64,000 bases of DNA from Rhizopus arrhizus (lineage: Eukaryota; Mucoromycota; Mucoromycetes; Mucorales; Rhizopodaceae): NCBI GenBank assembly GCA_024220505.1, contig JAKZZE010000010.1, positions 1,116,001 to 1,180,000 of the forward strand, given 5' to 3'. A program made the translations under genes and the position numbers. Shown piece by piece: positions 47,817-60,874 of the stretch. Position 1 is the first letter of the stretch; each line of letters opens with the position of its first letter. The notes under the pieces were generated by a model. The model had not been told where the DNA came from and did no database searches. It was given only the letters and a program-made list of their open reading frames with translations.

Positions 47817-48545
47817 TTATTTTATTGGGATTGTTTCTTGCTCATGCCACCCAGGTGCATTCAATAAAAGTGATTCCATTTGTATTTGTCCACTTCCACT
47901 GACGATAGCAGATGCTGTTACCTGACAACTACCACCTTGAGGTCCTCTTGACATCTCATCCGATAACCAAAAGTAGATCAAGACTTGAAATCTTTCTTTA
48001 TCTAATCGGGTTGTTTCCGACTTGTACACATCTTCCCATACCAACTCCTTTTCATGATCTAATCCGAATTCTTCCAATACTTTTTTACCTCCTCCACTTT
48101 GAAAATAATTTGATAATTGCTTGATGGATTCTTTACGTACGAGTTCTGTTGCTTTATGTGTACCCACTTTACTCAATAACCACTCAGTCGCAGTCGCATT
48201 CAACTGAGGAGGTGTCAGATAGTTCCACCAATTTTTAGCTTTTCTATAAATGCGCCATCCCACCAAGGAACTCACGCCTCCGACAGCAATCCAAACAACC
48301 GGTCCGAATACTGAACTCAAGAGACCCGCAGCACCTATCGCTCCATAAACCAATCGACGATTCTTTTTGTTGGTCGTTGCAAGGACCAGTCGAGGTAAAG
48401 TCCAGAAGGAGAGTGGACGTGATCGGTGAATCATCTGTTGTTTGGAAACACAAGGACGAGTCACGGTTGAACAGAGCGATGGTCTGGGTAACAGTGATCT
48501 GCTGACGATTGTTCTCTGCTGCTGATAATATTTGAATGAATGCAT
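47817..48545 (-). CDS. Predicted mitochondrial membrane protein of unknown function
   Basis: Single exon, 242 aa. The N-terminus has many Arg/Ser and few acidic residues up to about residue 60, as in a presequence. A hydrophobic segment at about 66-98 (AIGAAGLLSSVFGPVVWIAV and on to LVGWRIYR) would cross the inner membrane once or as a hairpin. The remaining 140 residues are soluble and mixed (LNATATEWLLSKVGTHKATE, ELVWEDVYKS, a Gly-rich turn). I recognise no catalytic motif; it recalls fungal mitochondrial proteins of unknown role. Confidence 0.7.
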   Translation of the reverse strand: MHSFKYYQQQRTIVSRSLLPRPSLCSTVTRPCVSKQQMIHRSRPLSFWTLPRLVLATTNKKNRRLVYGAIGAAGLLSSVFGPVVWIAVGGVSSLVGWRIYRKAKNWWNYLTPPQLNATATEWLLSKVGTHKATELVRKESIKQLSNYFQSGGGKKVLEEFGLDHEKELVWEDVYKSETTRLDKERFQVLIYFWLSDEMSRGPQGGSCQVTASAIVSGSGQIQMESLLLNAPGWHEQETIPIK

Positions 48546-48614
48546 ATAAAAAAAGAGAGAGAGGTGAAAATAGTTTTATTTTGTAGTAAAAGAGAGAATA
48601 AAATGACATCATCA

Positions 48615-49330
48615 TTACAAACGCTGCATAATCTTTTCATACTCTTTCTTGATTTCATCTATTGATTTTCCAAGGGGTTTCCATCGAATCCCAAGTCCTG
48701 TTTCTTGACTTGTTTTAGGAATCAAATGAAAATGAACATGAGGAACTGCTTGATGGGCAAGTTTACCATTATTCTATAAAGGAAATGATAAATCATGTAC
48801 TGTAATCATCCTTTTACTTACTTGTAATACATTGTATTCTGAACATCCAATCGCTTTCATCATCTTTTTTGCACTAGGCATCATCTCTGCTAAATATTCA
48901 TCAGGTACTTGATGCATGAATTCTGCATGATCTAATCAATCGTTATTTATTTGATGACGTCTACATCCTATTACATTTTGGAATCACCAACTAATTCAAC
49001 CCGTCAATCTCTCTCTTTCTTTTTTATTTCTTTTCTCTTTACCACATGTCCTTCACTAAGAGGGTCAATATCCATAAATCCAAAACTATAAAAAAATATT
49101 TATAAACAGTCCAAACTATAAAATATTCAATACCTTTTCTCAGTCTCAATCAACTTGAATGAAGGAATCTCATTTCTATCTTTCTTTTTAACTCTTTTTT
49201 TTTTTAAAATACAATCTTTCTATTACTTTATAATTTTACAAAAAATACAATCATTTGAAAGGTGTTTATGATTCACAGACATAAAACGTCTTGTATGATT
49301 CAGTGTGGTTCTAACTACAGCTATCGTCAT
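48615..49330 (-). CDS. HIT-family nucleotide hydrolase (HINT-like), with micro-exon
   Basis: Six exons: 49330-49227, 49175-49134, 49085-49043, 48990-48975, 48931-48822 and 48773-48615; 157 aa. Exon 4 is only 16 nt and restores GHVLVIPKYHAEF, a highly conserved stretch. Hallmarks are NDCIFCKIIK near residue 27, FGFMDIDPLSEGH, and the catalytic triad PHVHFHLIPK near 113. The first 26 residues (TIAVVRTTLNHTRRFMS) look like a mitochondrial presequence; an internal Met at residue 17 could give a cytosolic form. Expected activity: hydrolysis of purine nucleoside phosphoramidates. Confidence 0.9.
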
Positions 49331-49343
49331 TCGAAACAAACAC

Positions 49344-49347
<4 letters not shown>

Positions 49348-49386
<39 letters not shown>
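49348..49386. repeat. A39 homopolymer
   Basis: Thirty-nine consecutive A, between the HIT gene start and the stop of the next gene. One of the longest homopolymers in the window. Confidence 0.9.
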
Positions 49387-49387
<1 letters not shown>

Positions 49388-49413
49388 ATGGCCTTCTATT
49401 GATTTATTTAAAC

Positions 49414-50397
49414 TCAGGTAGCTTGATTTCTGACAAAATCACTGATTGCTGGTGGTAAAGAAGAGGTCAAGCCTTGTAGACTGATAGGGATTGAGGCATT
49501 GTTATAGAATCCTGTACTGTTGATACCCATTAATCCCAATACAGATGAGCCTAGTGTGTCTAGTACTTTTTGTTGTGTTGCAGACTAGAATAATGATAAG
49601 AAATAGGTGTGTGAAGAGTGAATATCATCTTACATTCATTGGACAATCAAAATCAACTGTATCTGAGTAAGGTATCTGTATCGATAGACCAATAATATCT
49701 ATCGTCGCTTCCACTCTATAATCCAACATAATCCTTTCTTGTCTATTTCCATCCAGACCACAATCTGACATTAATTTAAACACAATCGCTTGATCTTGTT
49801 GACTGGCTATGTCAATCATGATTGTGAATGGAAATTGAATGTTGGTGATTGCGTTGGATGATATATGTAAATCATTCAATCTACCACTTCCAATCGATGT
49901 ATTATCGTATCCATGATAAAACGCCTATATTTTATAAGTTCCCTCTATTATTATTATTATTATTTTTTTACCTGCGCTTTCAAGGATGAGAAAGTGACAC
50001 TTTCAATATTAGGATTCGTCACAGAAAATCCTAAATCAAATCTTAAACTGATGATCGTTTCATTCATTCCAAATGATGGTGTCCCTTGAATGCCAGTAAA
50101 GTCTACTTTTGGTACCTTAAACTGGGAGGCTAAGATGCCAGTGATAATCACTAGAATACCAATAAAGATGAACAAGATACAACTAAACCATCTACACCAT
50201 CGAGGACAACACCTACAACATCCACAACATAGCCTGTCGCAGCAAGTCATCGGTGGCTCACTGTACACGACGTGTTTCTCTGTCATCATTGGCGTCATCT
50301 CCCTTTGATAACCTTCATTGGTTGCCGGTCGAATGTGCTGGTTGACGTTGTACATCTGATCATAATAAACTTGCTGTTGTGGATAATAATGGGTCAT
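49414..50397 (-). CDS. Membrane-anchored LEA2-type protein with Cys-rich motif
   Basis: Three exons: 50397-49972, 49924-49634 and 49584-49414; 295 aa. The cytosolic N-terminus is rich in Tyr/Gln/Pro. A Cys cluster (CCDRLCCGCCRCCPRWC, residues about 51-67) sits just before one membrane helix (ILFIFIGILVIITGILA) and is likely palmitoylated. The outer part (about 95-260) has the LEA2 features: ISLRFDLGFSVTNPNIESVT and INTFP-like INIQFPFTIMID-type strands. Related fungal proteins sit at the vacuole or plasma membrane; their role is poorly defined. A 22-residue upstream extension (ATG at 50463) is open, but 50397 fits better. Confidence 0.75.
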
Positions 50398-51040
50398 CGA
50401 TAAAGAAAAGAAGAAAAGGAAGTGAAAGTTATTTTTAATTAAAAATAATGCATCCCGAAACATGCCAGTGGAGTATGCTCATTTTGCATGCATCTCTCTC
50501 TCTCTCTGTGTGTGTACCGTCTGGATGGACCTTTTTTGAAATCATCCAAACAGTAAAACTTAATATTTAAAATATATCAAAATCCAGGAGTATCTCTCTC
50601 TCTCTCTCACTTAAAATTGCTTGATGCTCTAAACAACCGATTCTATTCTTTTTTGTTTATTCTCGTTTAAAATTGAGTAATGTATTTCACTATTGAAAAT
50701 ATAAAATCAAGTATCAACTGCAATTTTCGGAAACAATACGGCCACAATAAATAGTCTATTTAAGGATCTTTATTTCATTGGTTTTATATATGAATTTATT
50801 GACAATAGAGATACTGAATTCAAATTCAGTTCATGTGGAATAATAAGCCATCCAATCAGAAGAGAAGAAGAGAGAGAAAGAAAGAAAGGCAACCTGTTAT
50901 TTTTTTTTTCCTCTTTCATATCTCAACTTGTTTATATAACAGCAAGTAAAAAAAAAACAAAAGCGTTCTAGTTTAAAAAATAGAATAAAATCAGACCTTC
51001 ATACACAAATTACACAGACTTCTTTTATTGTTTAAATAAT
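50398..51040. other. Intergenic with microsatellites
   Basis: CT/TG simple repeats at 50493-50514 and 50595-50610, and AG-rich sequence at 50863-50888. No gene seen. Confidence 0.6.
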
Positions 51041-51998
<958 letters not shown>

Positions 51999-52243
51999 TG
52001 TAAGAGTGGGGAGGAGGTTTTTTTTTTTTTACAGAGAAAAGGAACAAAAAAAAAAAATGAAACTGTAAATGCCTAATAAAAAAAAATCAAGGTGTCCCCA
52101 ATCCTATAAAATGGTTTAAAAAAAAAAAAGAGAAAGCTGACGTCAGAGACGGAGTATTAACTACCTTTTAAGGTATTCAGTGACTTTGGCTGCTGGTTCC
52201 TTGTCAAAAATTTTTAAACTTTTTGCCCTTGTTTCTCCTCACC
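51999..52243. promoter_or_regulatory. Divergent promoter of NDUFS8 and MRPS5
   Basis: 245 bp separate the start codons of two nuclear genes for mitochondrial proteins on opposite strands. It contains T- and A-runs. Co-regulation is plausible, but no named site was found. Confidence 0.6.
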
Positions 52244-53084
52244 ATGTTGACCATTTGTCGCTCTTTTGCAAAACTTTCTGTTGTCCCAGCAACAGGTAAA
52301 AATTGAAAAAGAAAAAAAAAAAAGAATTTGACATGCAAACCATAATAATCACAAAAAATACATAGCCCGTGCTTATGCTACAGTTGGAGAAAAAAAGTTT
52401 CGACACTCAGCAATTCACAAAGACAATCTTCCTGATCTCAGTAAATTGGATAACATCCTCGACTTTCCTTCCGAGAAACCCGATACGTTAGACCAAAAGA
52501 AGACTTTTACACCTCACCGTCCTACTGAAGTTGTACTCAACACAGTTGCTGATATCATCGATACACCCCTCAGCTCCATTGAGCAGCGTGACTTGATGAA
52601 GAAGGCACTTGTGGTTAAGCGAGTTGTAAATATGAACGGCAAAGGTAAACAACCTTCCATGTATGCTTTGGTTGTCGTTGGCAATGGAAACGGTTTGGCT
52701 GGCTATGGTGAAGGTAAAGACGAAGAGGCCACTCGAGCTATTCGCAAGGCCACTAACCGTGCCATCAAGAATTTGAGATACTTTGAACGTTATGATGATC
52801 GCACACTGTCCATGGATCTCACTCACAAATTCCACGCTACTACACTAGAGCTCCGTGCTAGACCTCCAGGATTCGGTATTCGTACAAACCACTATGTGCA
52901 CGAGATTTGTAAATGTGTCGGTATTCAAGATATCAGTGCTAAAGTCAGAGGATCAACAACACCCATGAACGTCATCAAAGCTACATTTGAAGCATTATCA
53001 AACACAAAGCAACCTGAAGATATCGCAAAGATGAGAGGAAAGAAATTGGCTGATGTTCAGCATGTGTATTTTGGTGGTAATTAG
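52244..53084 (+). CDS. MRPS5: Mitochondrial small-subunit ribosomal protein uS5m
   Basis: Two exons, 52244-52295 and 52366-53084; 256 aa. The S5 N-terminal RNA-binding domain (VKRVVNMNGKGKQPSMYALV then GNGNGLAGYGEGKDEE) and the C-terminal domain (RARPPGFGIRTNHYVHEIC, VGIQDISAKVRGSTTPMNVI) are both complete. The short first exon gives a presequence start (MLTICRSFAKLSVVPATARA). It is a core protein of the mitochondrial 37S/28S subunit near the decoding site. Confidence 0.96.
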
Positions 53085-53150
53085 AACTTAAACTTGTACA
53101 ATAATAAAAGAGAGAGAGAGAAGGAGAGAGAGAAAAAGATCGTTTTTATT

Positions 53151-55441
53151 TTACATTTCCATTACTGTATCTTGATTTTCTTCACTGTCTATCAAGAACA
53201 GATCATTCATGCTCGGAATTGGGTTATATTGCATCTGTTGTTCTTGATAGTTAACAGGGGATGAAAGCTCTTCGTTGCCCTGCTGTTCACTGAATGGATA
53301 AGAAACCAGTGGTCCATTCTGTAGATCCAAATAAGCTAAACCAGGCCAACCGATAGATGGTTGCTGTTGTGAATAAGAATATCTGTTTGCCATCTGCTGC
53401 ATCGGATAAGCAGCGTTTCCTGCCATCCAGCCAGTTTGATTTTCTAAAAACGTCATGGAAACCGGTCGAGCCCTTCGATTGCTTCCGGATGTATTTGAAT
53501 TGTCGTGAAAGCAGGCTGACATCGGTCGCCTTCGGAGAGAATGAATTGGAGTATTAAAAAATTTGAGGGTCTCTAGTGAAGGAGAGTGTCTTGATAATGA
53601 TTGCGTCATGTTCAACGTCAACATATGTTTTCTGCGTGCCACGTCTTTTGCAGCCGAGTCCTCTGTATGAAGCAGCTCATATTGATGTACAGTACCAGCA
53701 GCGGTCAAACAGTGAATCACATGTTGAACCCCCCGGATAGGTAGTATGAAGACATCCAAAGGAAATCGCTGCTGTAATGTCTCTACAATATTGGTGATGC
53801 TAGCAGCAGCATTATAGCACAGATTTCGATGGGGATAAGGTATAAAATCGTGCTCGTTTATATCCAACGTTCTCTCTATGTAATTTCGATGTAAGAGGAT
53901 CACACAAAACTGGTATGTCATGTATAAGAATCCGATATAAGGATCCTGTAGCATTTGACTTTCCCCAAAGGAGCCTTGAGGATCTTGAGATATTTCGTAA
54001 AAGAAATTTTCCAGGTGAGTATGAATAGAGAACAGCCATGATTGTTCTTCTATTGTCTGCTCTTTTGTCCGCTGGTTACCTTGAACTTGTTGTCTGACCG
54101 TAAAACGTCGTACGACAGAATAAGTAACTGACAAAATCTTACACAGCTGAATAAAAGCATTTTGGTTCATGATCGCATCCTCAAGGACAGAGGTTTCTTC
54201 TGCTGTTGCAGACGGATAGCTTGTGGTACATTTTGAAGCATCAAAATAAGTGGCGCGTCCTTGCTCGATGCTCATCAAAAGATCATAGGTAAACGCTACC
54301 CAAAAAGTTCTTTTGCCAACCTCTGCTTCAATGCTGTCACCATCCGCATCAGACAGGCCTAAATCAAAGCACATTCTAGCGGCTATTCCCAAATAAGCAT
54401 AGGATCTGTGAAAGTAACCGACTTTTTGAAAATACTCTTGGTATTTGACCAATAGGATGAGTGCCTGAATGGTCGAAACTCTTGGAATATTAAAAAAATC
54501 ATCCAATGATCCAAGTGCTTTTTGATAGTAGGTATATCCAGGTGGTATCAGTTTGTTGTAATCTGCACGATCTATCGTCCATCTTGATGCAACAGCACAT
54601 ATAGCATATAAAAGCAAGCGAGAAGGTGGGTTTCCTGTACCTTGAAGTTGTTTTATAAAAGAAGGCTTGTGAATCATTGGAATGTATTTATGTACATGGT
54701 CAAAGTAGATCTCAATCAGTGGTTCCATTTCGGATATTGTCTTTTTGTCTGCACCAAGATGTTCTTTGATAGGGGTCTCTAAAGGGAAAAAGTTGGAAGA
54801 AAAAGAAGTAGCAGCCGATGAACGTGGGGAATCAGAGACCGAGGAGATATCAGGTTGGGTATCGTAATAGTAAGATCGAATACTTTTATTATTAGGTGGT
54901 ATTCTATCCACTCGAGTGTATAAATCATTCACATAAATTGCTTGTCCGATTTCATTAATAGTGAATCGATCTATTTGGGAGTTGAGATAATCTGTGGTAT
55001 AAGGTGCCGATATAGAGACTAGATGTGTATCAGCATATATCTTTTAAATGTACTTTATATTCCTCACCTTCTGTCACTAAATCAACCGAGTCTTCATTCT
55101 TTAAAGATCCTTCAAAAAGCTTCCCAATGACTGGTGTAGCAACTGATTTTAAAGCGTTTTCTACTCTTTGAAGTCTGTTTTCTACACTTTCTATGTATGT
55201 CTTTGGTGGTCCCTTTTTTGGTGTTTTTACAAATATACACTCAATGTTTCCTTTTAAACATCGTGCACAAGGTTGTCTGCCATCACATTTAACCTATTAT
55301 ATAAAATAACCTTTAAATGCTTTTCGTCATAAAAATAACAAAATGAAAAGAAACCTTTCTCTTTCTACAGTCATCACAAGCTCGACTGGTTTTCATTCTC
55401 CTTGTAAGAGATTTGCTCTTTAAAGAAAAGATGCCACTCAT
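53151..55441 (-). CDS. Zn2Cys6 fungal-specific transcription factor
   Basis: Three exons, 55441-55355, 55293-55068 and 55018-53151; 726 aa. The binuclear cluster is split by the first intron: C-x2-C-x6-C-x5-C-x2-C-x6-C from ACDDCRKRK to CARCLKGNIEC, residues about 22-49. A short coiled coil (YIESVENRLQRVENALKS) serves as dimer interface. The fungal_trans middle domain (about 195-420) begins LIEIYFDHVHKYIPMIHKPS and contains the typical GIAARMCFDLGL and KRTFWVAFTYDLLMS. The tail is Gln/Pro/Asn-rich, likely activating. The regulated pathway cannot be inferred from neighbours. Confidence 0.95.
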
Positions 55442-55528
55442 TTTACAAAGCAAATAAAAATTACACACGCACAAAAAAAAAAGAGAGAAAGAGAGCTATT
55501 GTTTATAGTAACACCTCAAATTGAGTTT

Positions 55529-56897
55529 TTATTTTTCTTCCTTTTGCTTGATTTCTATTCCACTATTAGTGGCAATAATACGCATAACATCCGTAAGAGA
55601 CACAACACCTATCGCTCTTTCTCTTTCATCTACTACCCATACACGATGCGATTTAGTAGCTAACAATTTAGCGACAGTAAAGCCTAATGTTGTGTCCAGA
55701 CGGACATCAAAAACTGGTATTCTATCCTATGTGCAATCGATTTTAGTTGTTTTATTGTGTATCACTCTTACAAATAAGACTTACCTGGCCATCTTCAATG
55801 CCTTGCTGAGTACGAACGAGACTGACAAATTGAAAACAAGTCTTCCACAAGAGTTGATGTCGATAACTTTTCATAACAAACTATAACAAAATAAGTCTTG
55901 GTGAATCTGTTTTGTTGTCATATTACCTTAACATCTGTCATGCTAATATTTCCAACAATCACACCCATATGGCTTAATACTGCAACAGAGGATATATCAT
56001 GCTTACTCATAAGTGAAAGTGCATCAAGAACAGGTGAATCTGCATTAACAGAGATTACATCAGATATACCAAGACCTAATTGGCGCAACTAATCTATACG
56101 TTTAATATAGCACACACTCACAGTTCTATTGCTTACAGTCTTATTCATGATGCACTCAACATCAGGAAAATGATGCTGATTTGTATAAAAGTACTTTGCT
56201 ACTGTTGATTGAGATAGTATACCCTTAATAGACCCATCAGGATTTAACACACATACTTTATAGACAAAAAATTTAATAAGCTGTGTATAAACATAATACA
56301 GCTTACCTCTGTGAATACCATAGGAAAACTCTTCTACAGCAGATAATAAAGTAGCCTCAGGTAGAATTGAATAGAATGGGTTTTTTTGTGATAAATCTAG
56401 AAAGAAAAAAAAAATTATGTCATTCAATCATTTACCAATTCTATTTCTCTCTCTTACCACTTGCCAACTTTACTGGAATCTCTTTCCCTTCAGATGCTCT
56501 TTTAATAATATCTTTTATTTCCAAGTTGATATCTTCTTTTGTATCATCATTTGGTTTTATTTTTCGAAGTACTAATAAAATATAGGCAATAACATCACCA
56601 TAATCAAACATGCCAACATAAGATCTTGGATGAATAATAGCAGTCTCAGGAGCTATATGCTTCACTTTGGTATCATAAACAGGTGCAGAACTTACGTTGC
56701 TCTTTATAAGTATATCACAAGCTTCCTCAACTGGTAAAGAGCCTTCACTAATTTATGAATAATATTATGCAATTGTATACATACAACACATACAATCATT
56801 ACATTGTTATCACCTTTTGATCTTTAATTAATGAAGATGCTTTTATAAGTGTCCAATCATGATTGTCAGTTGTTATCCCTTCTCTGTGAGCAGACAT
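55529..56897 (-). CDS. Four-CBS-domain protein (SDS23/AMPK-gamma-like)
   Basis: Seven exons: 56897-56803, 56747-56458, 56396-56307, 56255-56137, 56088-55927, 55880-55785 and 55726-55529; 349 aa. Four CBS repeats can be traced, each ending in a D-based turn: [46 protein letters not shown] and [18 protein letters not shown] pairs (Bateman modules) bind adenine nucleotides. The overall plan matches Sds23-like proteins of fungi, which act in stress and cell-cycle control through phosphatase regulation, but the SNF4 group is a possible alternative. Exon 1 uses a GTAATG donor; the nearer GTGATA would give a stop. Confidence 0.85.
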
Positions 56898-57564
56898 TTT
56901 GATACTTAAAGAATAAGAAAGAAAAAAAAAAAGAAAAAGAAAAATGCTTTTTTCCATTCATGCAAAAAAAAGAATAAAAATAAAAAAGTCGGCATTTAAA
57001 TTATGTGATTTATTCTCACTTTTATTATAGGGTTGAGGATGAATGGGATAAATACAAACGATATTTACAGAAAGAAAGAAAAAAAAAAAAAAGGAATAAA
57101 AAAAAAATACAAAAAAGATATACACAAGCTTTGGTTTTTGCTATTGTTGGTCAGTTATTAAAGTGATTTATAATAAATAAATTTAAATACCAATTGACTA
57201 TCCAAAGTTAAATAGTTCTATATTCAAATATCGTTCTGTTTAGGGAAACTACCACAAGAATAGAACATAGCCTGTCATCAGCTTTGTAAAACAACAAGTA
57301 GCTTGTGCCAATTGACAAGCCTCATTTTTTTTTTTTCGTCAACTTATTTTTTATTTACATTGGGTGAATAAATGGCGCCTAATCTATACACTCTCGCTCT
57401 GACAAAGATTTTTTCACATGCTGTACCAATAAATCCCTTTAGTCATCTATAATTTACTATTTACATTCAAAGCCTTTAGTAATCTCCTTTAAATTCTCTC
57501 CTATATTAACGTATTTATTCTGCAATTCTTCTACCTTTTTGTTGATGTTGCTTTTATTCTAAAC
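56898..57564. other. Divergent intergenic region
   Basis: About 670 bp, A-rich near 56920-56990 and 57070-57120. No gene seen. Holds the promoters of the CBS gene and the nitronate monooxygenase gene. Confidence 0.6.
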
Positions 57565-58660
57565 ATGGTTATTAAAACAAAACTTACAGAATTACTTGGT
57601 ATTAAACACCCTATTGTTCAAGGTAAAGATGTGTGGAAAAAAAACATAATTTGTTTATATATTAAATTTAAAAGGTGGTATGCAATATGTTGGTTATGCC
57701 GAAATGGCCTCTGCTGTATCTAATGCTGGTGCCTTGGGTATGCTCACTGCCTTAACCCAACCTACTCCTGATGCATTACGTGCCGAGATTCGTCGATGTC
57801 GTACAATGACCAAATACCCCTTTGGTGTCAACTTGACATTCTTGCCTGCCATTGTACCTCCTCCTTATGAAGAATATGCCAAGGCTATTATTGAGGAAGG
57901 TGTAAAGGTAGTTGAGACGGCTGGAAATAATCGTAAGTTGATTATTTTTATTTTATTTTCTTTACTAACTTGTAAAAAAAAAGCTGGTAAATATATCAAG
58001 ATGTTTAAAGCAGCTGGTGTTATTGTACTTCACAAATGTACAGCCATTCGTCACGCCATAGCAGCTCACCGTTTAGGTGTTGATGTGATCTCAATGGATG
58101 GATTTGAATGTGCTGGACATCCAGGTGAAGATGATATCACGGCTGTTATCTTATTAGCCAAGGCAGCTAAAAAACTCAACCTGCCTTATATTGCCTCTGG
58201 AGGTTTTGCTGACGGTCGAGGTTTAGCTGCTGCTTTAGCATTAGGGGCTGAGGGTGTCAACATGGGTACTCGATTTATGTGTACCACTGAAGCACCCATT
58301 CATCACAATATCAAGGAAGCCATTGTCAAGGCAGACGAACGCTCTACTGCTCTCGTCTTCCGTCCCTTCCGAAACACAACACGTATCTTTAAAAACTCAG
58401 TGGCTGTCGAGGTCAACAAGCGTGAAGAGAACCCAGAGGTTGTATTTGAGGATGTTCAAGAGTTGGTATCGGGTGCTCGAGGCAAACAAGTTTATACAAC
58501 GGGTGATCCTGAATTTGGTGTTTGGACTGTTGGACAAGTGATTGGTCTTATTGATGACATCCCTACCTGTCAAGACTTGGTCACAAGAATTGTGAATGAT
58601 GCTGAATCTCTTATCAAAGAACGTCTGAATAAGATGATTGTATCTGAAAGTAAATTATAA
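57565..58660 (+). CDS. Nitronate monooxygenase (2-nitropropane dioxygenase-like)
   Basis: Three exons, 57565-57622, 57675-57932 and 57984-58660; 330 aa. It is a TIM-barrel FMN enzyme: LGIKHPIVQGGMQYVGYAEM at the N-terminus, VSNAGALGML, FGVNLTFLP, then VISMDGFECAGHPGEDD holding the probable catalytic His, IASGGFADGRGLAAALALGA for phosphate binding, and GVNMGTRFMCTTEAP. It oxidises alkyl nitronates such as propionate-3-nitronate, a toxic metabolite. The second intron is 51 nt and stays open in frame, so an unspliced reading would insert 17 residues; family alignment favours splicing. Confidence 0.94.
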
Positions 58661-59033
58661 GCTTTTTTTTAGATGGCCTTAAACACATACACACACATAA
58701 ATGTTTATAGTCATGTGATATAAAATGACTCATCACACACAATAAAACTTTCAATTTCTCACTTTATCCGCTCTTTTTTATAAACTACAAGAAAAATAAA
58801 CTCTAAAACAAGCAATCAACTGTATGGCCAGCATGTAGAACCACTAGCCCAGTTCATCTCCCTCTCTTTTCCTCTTCCTCCATCTTTTTCTTGGTCGATC
58901 CACAGTAAGATTTACCCTATCTCTATTTAAATGTCCGATAACAAATGAAAAAGATTTTTTACTTGATAAGCCCAGGGACAGTTTTTTTTTTTTTTTTTTT
59001 TTTCTTTCTCTTTTTTGAATTAAACAAAAGGCC
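58661..59033. other. Intergenic with long T-run
   Basis: 373 bp between two genes on the plus strand. It includes a T21 run at about 58982-59003 just ahead of GGC1. No gene seen. Confidence 0.6.
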
Positions 59034-60134
59034 ATGTCACCTCCTATCAGCGGTAACAGCTCTGAATCTGGTAAAGCTCGTTTCCTCGGAAGTGCCAGTT
59101 CTGGTATTCTTGAATTGATTATTTTCCACCCTGTTGATACTGTGGCAAAGCGTTTGATGAGTAACCAAAACAAGGTACAGCTATCACTCTTTGACACCTG
59201 TAAAAACGACATATTAACATGATGACATAGATTTGGGAATCCACTCGTACATTTGCAGAAAACAAATCATTTGTTGATCAGGTTGTTTTCAAGGTACACT
59301 TGCATATAAATTAATCATGCTCTTAAATACTGAATGATCTATAGGAAGCAGCCAATGCTGGATTTGTCAAAAAGTACGCTTCTCTTTTCCCAGGTCTTGG
59401 ATTTGCAGCTGGATACAAGGTCGCTCAAAGAGTATACAAATTTGGTGGGCAACCCTTTGTGAAAGATTACTTCAACAAGCACCACAGAGATTTATTTGTT
59501 GGTGCATTTGGAGAAAAGACTGGAAAGACAATTATGCACGCCACTGCTGGTAGTGTGGTTGGTATTGGTGAAATTGCCTTGCTTCCATTGGATGTTCTCA
59601 AGATCAAGAGACAAACCAACCCTGAAGCTTTCCGTGGACGTGGTTTCTTGCGTATCGTAAAGGATGAAGGTATGGGTCTTTATCGTGGTGCTGGCTGGAC
59701 AGCAGCCCGTAATGCACCTGGTTCCTTTGCTCTTTTTGGTGGTTCTGCCTTTGTGAAGGAATACTTGTTTGGATTGAGTGATTATAGTAATGCCACCTTC
59801 TTCCAAAACTTCTGTGCATCTATTGGTGGTGCTGTTGCTTCCATTACTGTTGCTGCTCCCTTGGATGTTGTCAAGACTCGTATCCAAAACCGTAACTTTG
59901 AAAACCCTGAACCTGGATTGAAGATTATCAAGGATCTTATCAAGAATGAAGGCTTTGGTGGTTTCTTCAAGGGATTAACCCCCAAGATTTTGGTTGTAAG
60001 CTTAAATAAGAAGCAAATCATAGCACGTTCATTTTTATTGATATATTGTTGTATAGGTTGGCCCCAAGTTAATCTTCAGTTTCACTGTTGCTCAACAATT
60101 GATTCCCGTCTTCCACAAAATGCTCGATGCTTAA
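59034..60134 (+). CDS. GGC1: Mitochondrial GTP/GDP carrier
   Basis: Four exons, 59034-59174, 59231-59293, 59345-59995 and 60057-60134; 310 aa. Three carrier repeats show P-x-[DE]-x2-[KR]: HPVDTVAKR, LPLDVLKIK and APLDVVKTR. Specific similarity to yeast Ggc1/Yhm1 runs through the whole protein, for example FPGLGFAAGYKVAQRVYKFG, IKRQTNPEAFRGRGF, GWTAARNAPGSFALFGG, KTRIQNRNFENPE and GLTPKILVVGPKLIFSF. It exchanges matrix GDP for cytosolic GTP across the inner membrane, and its loss in yeast disturbs iron homeostasis. Confidence 0.96.
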
Positions 60135-60874
60135 AGACTGTACAAATAAAAATAATAAAAAGTATTGTATGGACCACTTGTAAATTATTTATAACAAAGG
60201 ATTTGAAAAAGATTTTATAATATGGATCAAAACGATGTTTAATTTTATATTTTGAATGAATGTTTGCCACAAGCAATTATGTTTATTACATAGTCCAGTA
60301 AAAAGTATGGAACAATGTATAATGCAAGGGCTCGTGCGTTATAAAAATACTGTTTGGGTGTACATAAATTGTTAAAAATAGTCCTTTGTTATGTAATGAT
60401 TATTGATTTCTTCCCCTTCTTTCTCCTTTCCCCCTTTTTCATCTCGCCCGAAGGCTACCGACAGGGGGTAAGGATAAAAAAAATAGACGACACGTGTAAC
60501 ATAGCAAACATTTTTTCTATTGCCTTGGCAACAGCATGAAAAAGGCCTAAAAGGATCAATTTTAACTCAATTACTCCACAGTGATTAAGACAATAAAAAA
60601 TAATGTATTTTGTTTTGCCACAGGGAGATTAATAAGGAGATATAAACCTTTTTTTTTTTTGTTTGTAGCATAAAATGATGCGAAAATAGGCACCAAGATT
60701 TGTGTTACTTGAATGAGAGCCAATAAGATTAACAGAATTCAATCTAAATATGGAAGTCGATCAGTCGTTTAGTGATTTAATAAAAAAAAAGCCTTTATAT
60801 AAATTCATAAAGTTGTAAACTTTACTTCCCTATCTTTTTTCATTCATACTTTTTTTTTTTTTCCCCCTCAAAAA
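60135..60874. other. Intergenic, no supported gene
   Basis: About 740 bp, with a pyrimidine-rich block at 60409-60446 and a T-run at 60650-60660. A 61-codon frame at 60354 has no recognisable content. Confidence 0.6.

Noticed and set aside
53812..54039. Minus-strand ORF inside the Zn2Cys6 gene
   Set aside because: Out-of-frame shadow of the long exon, without its own features.
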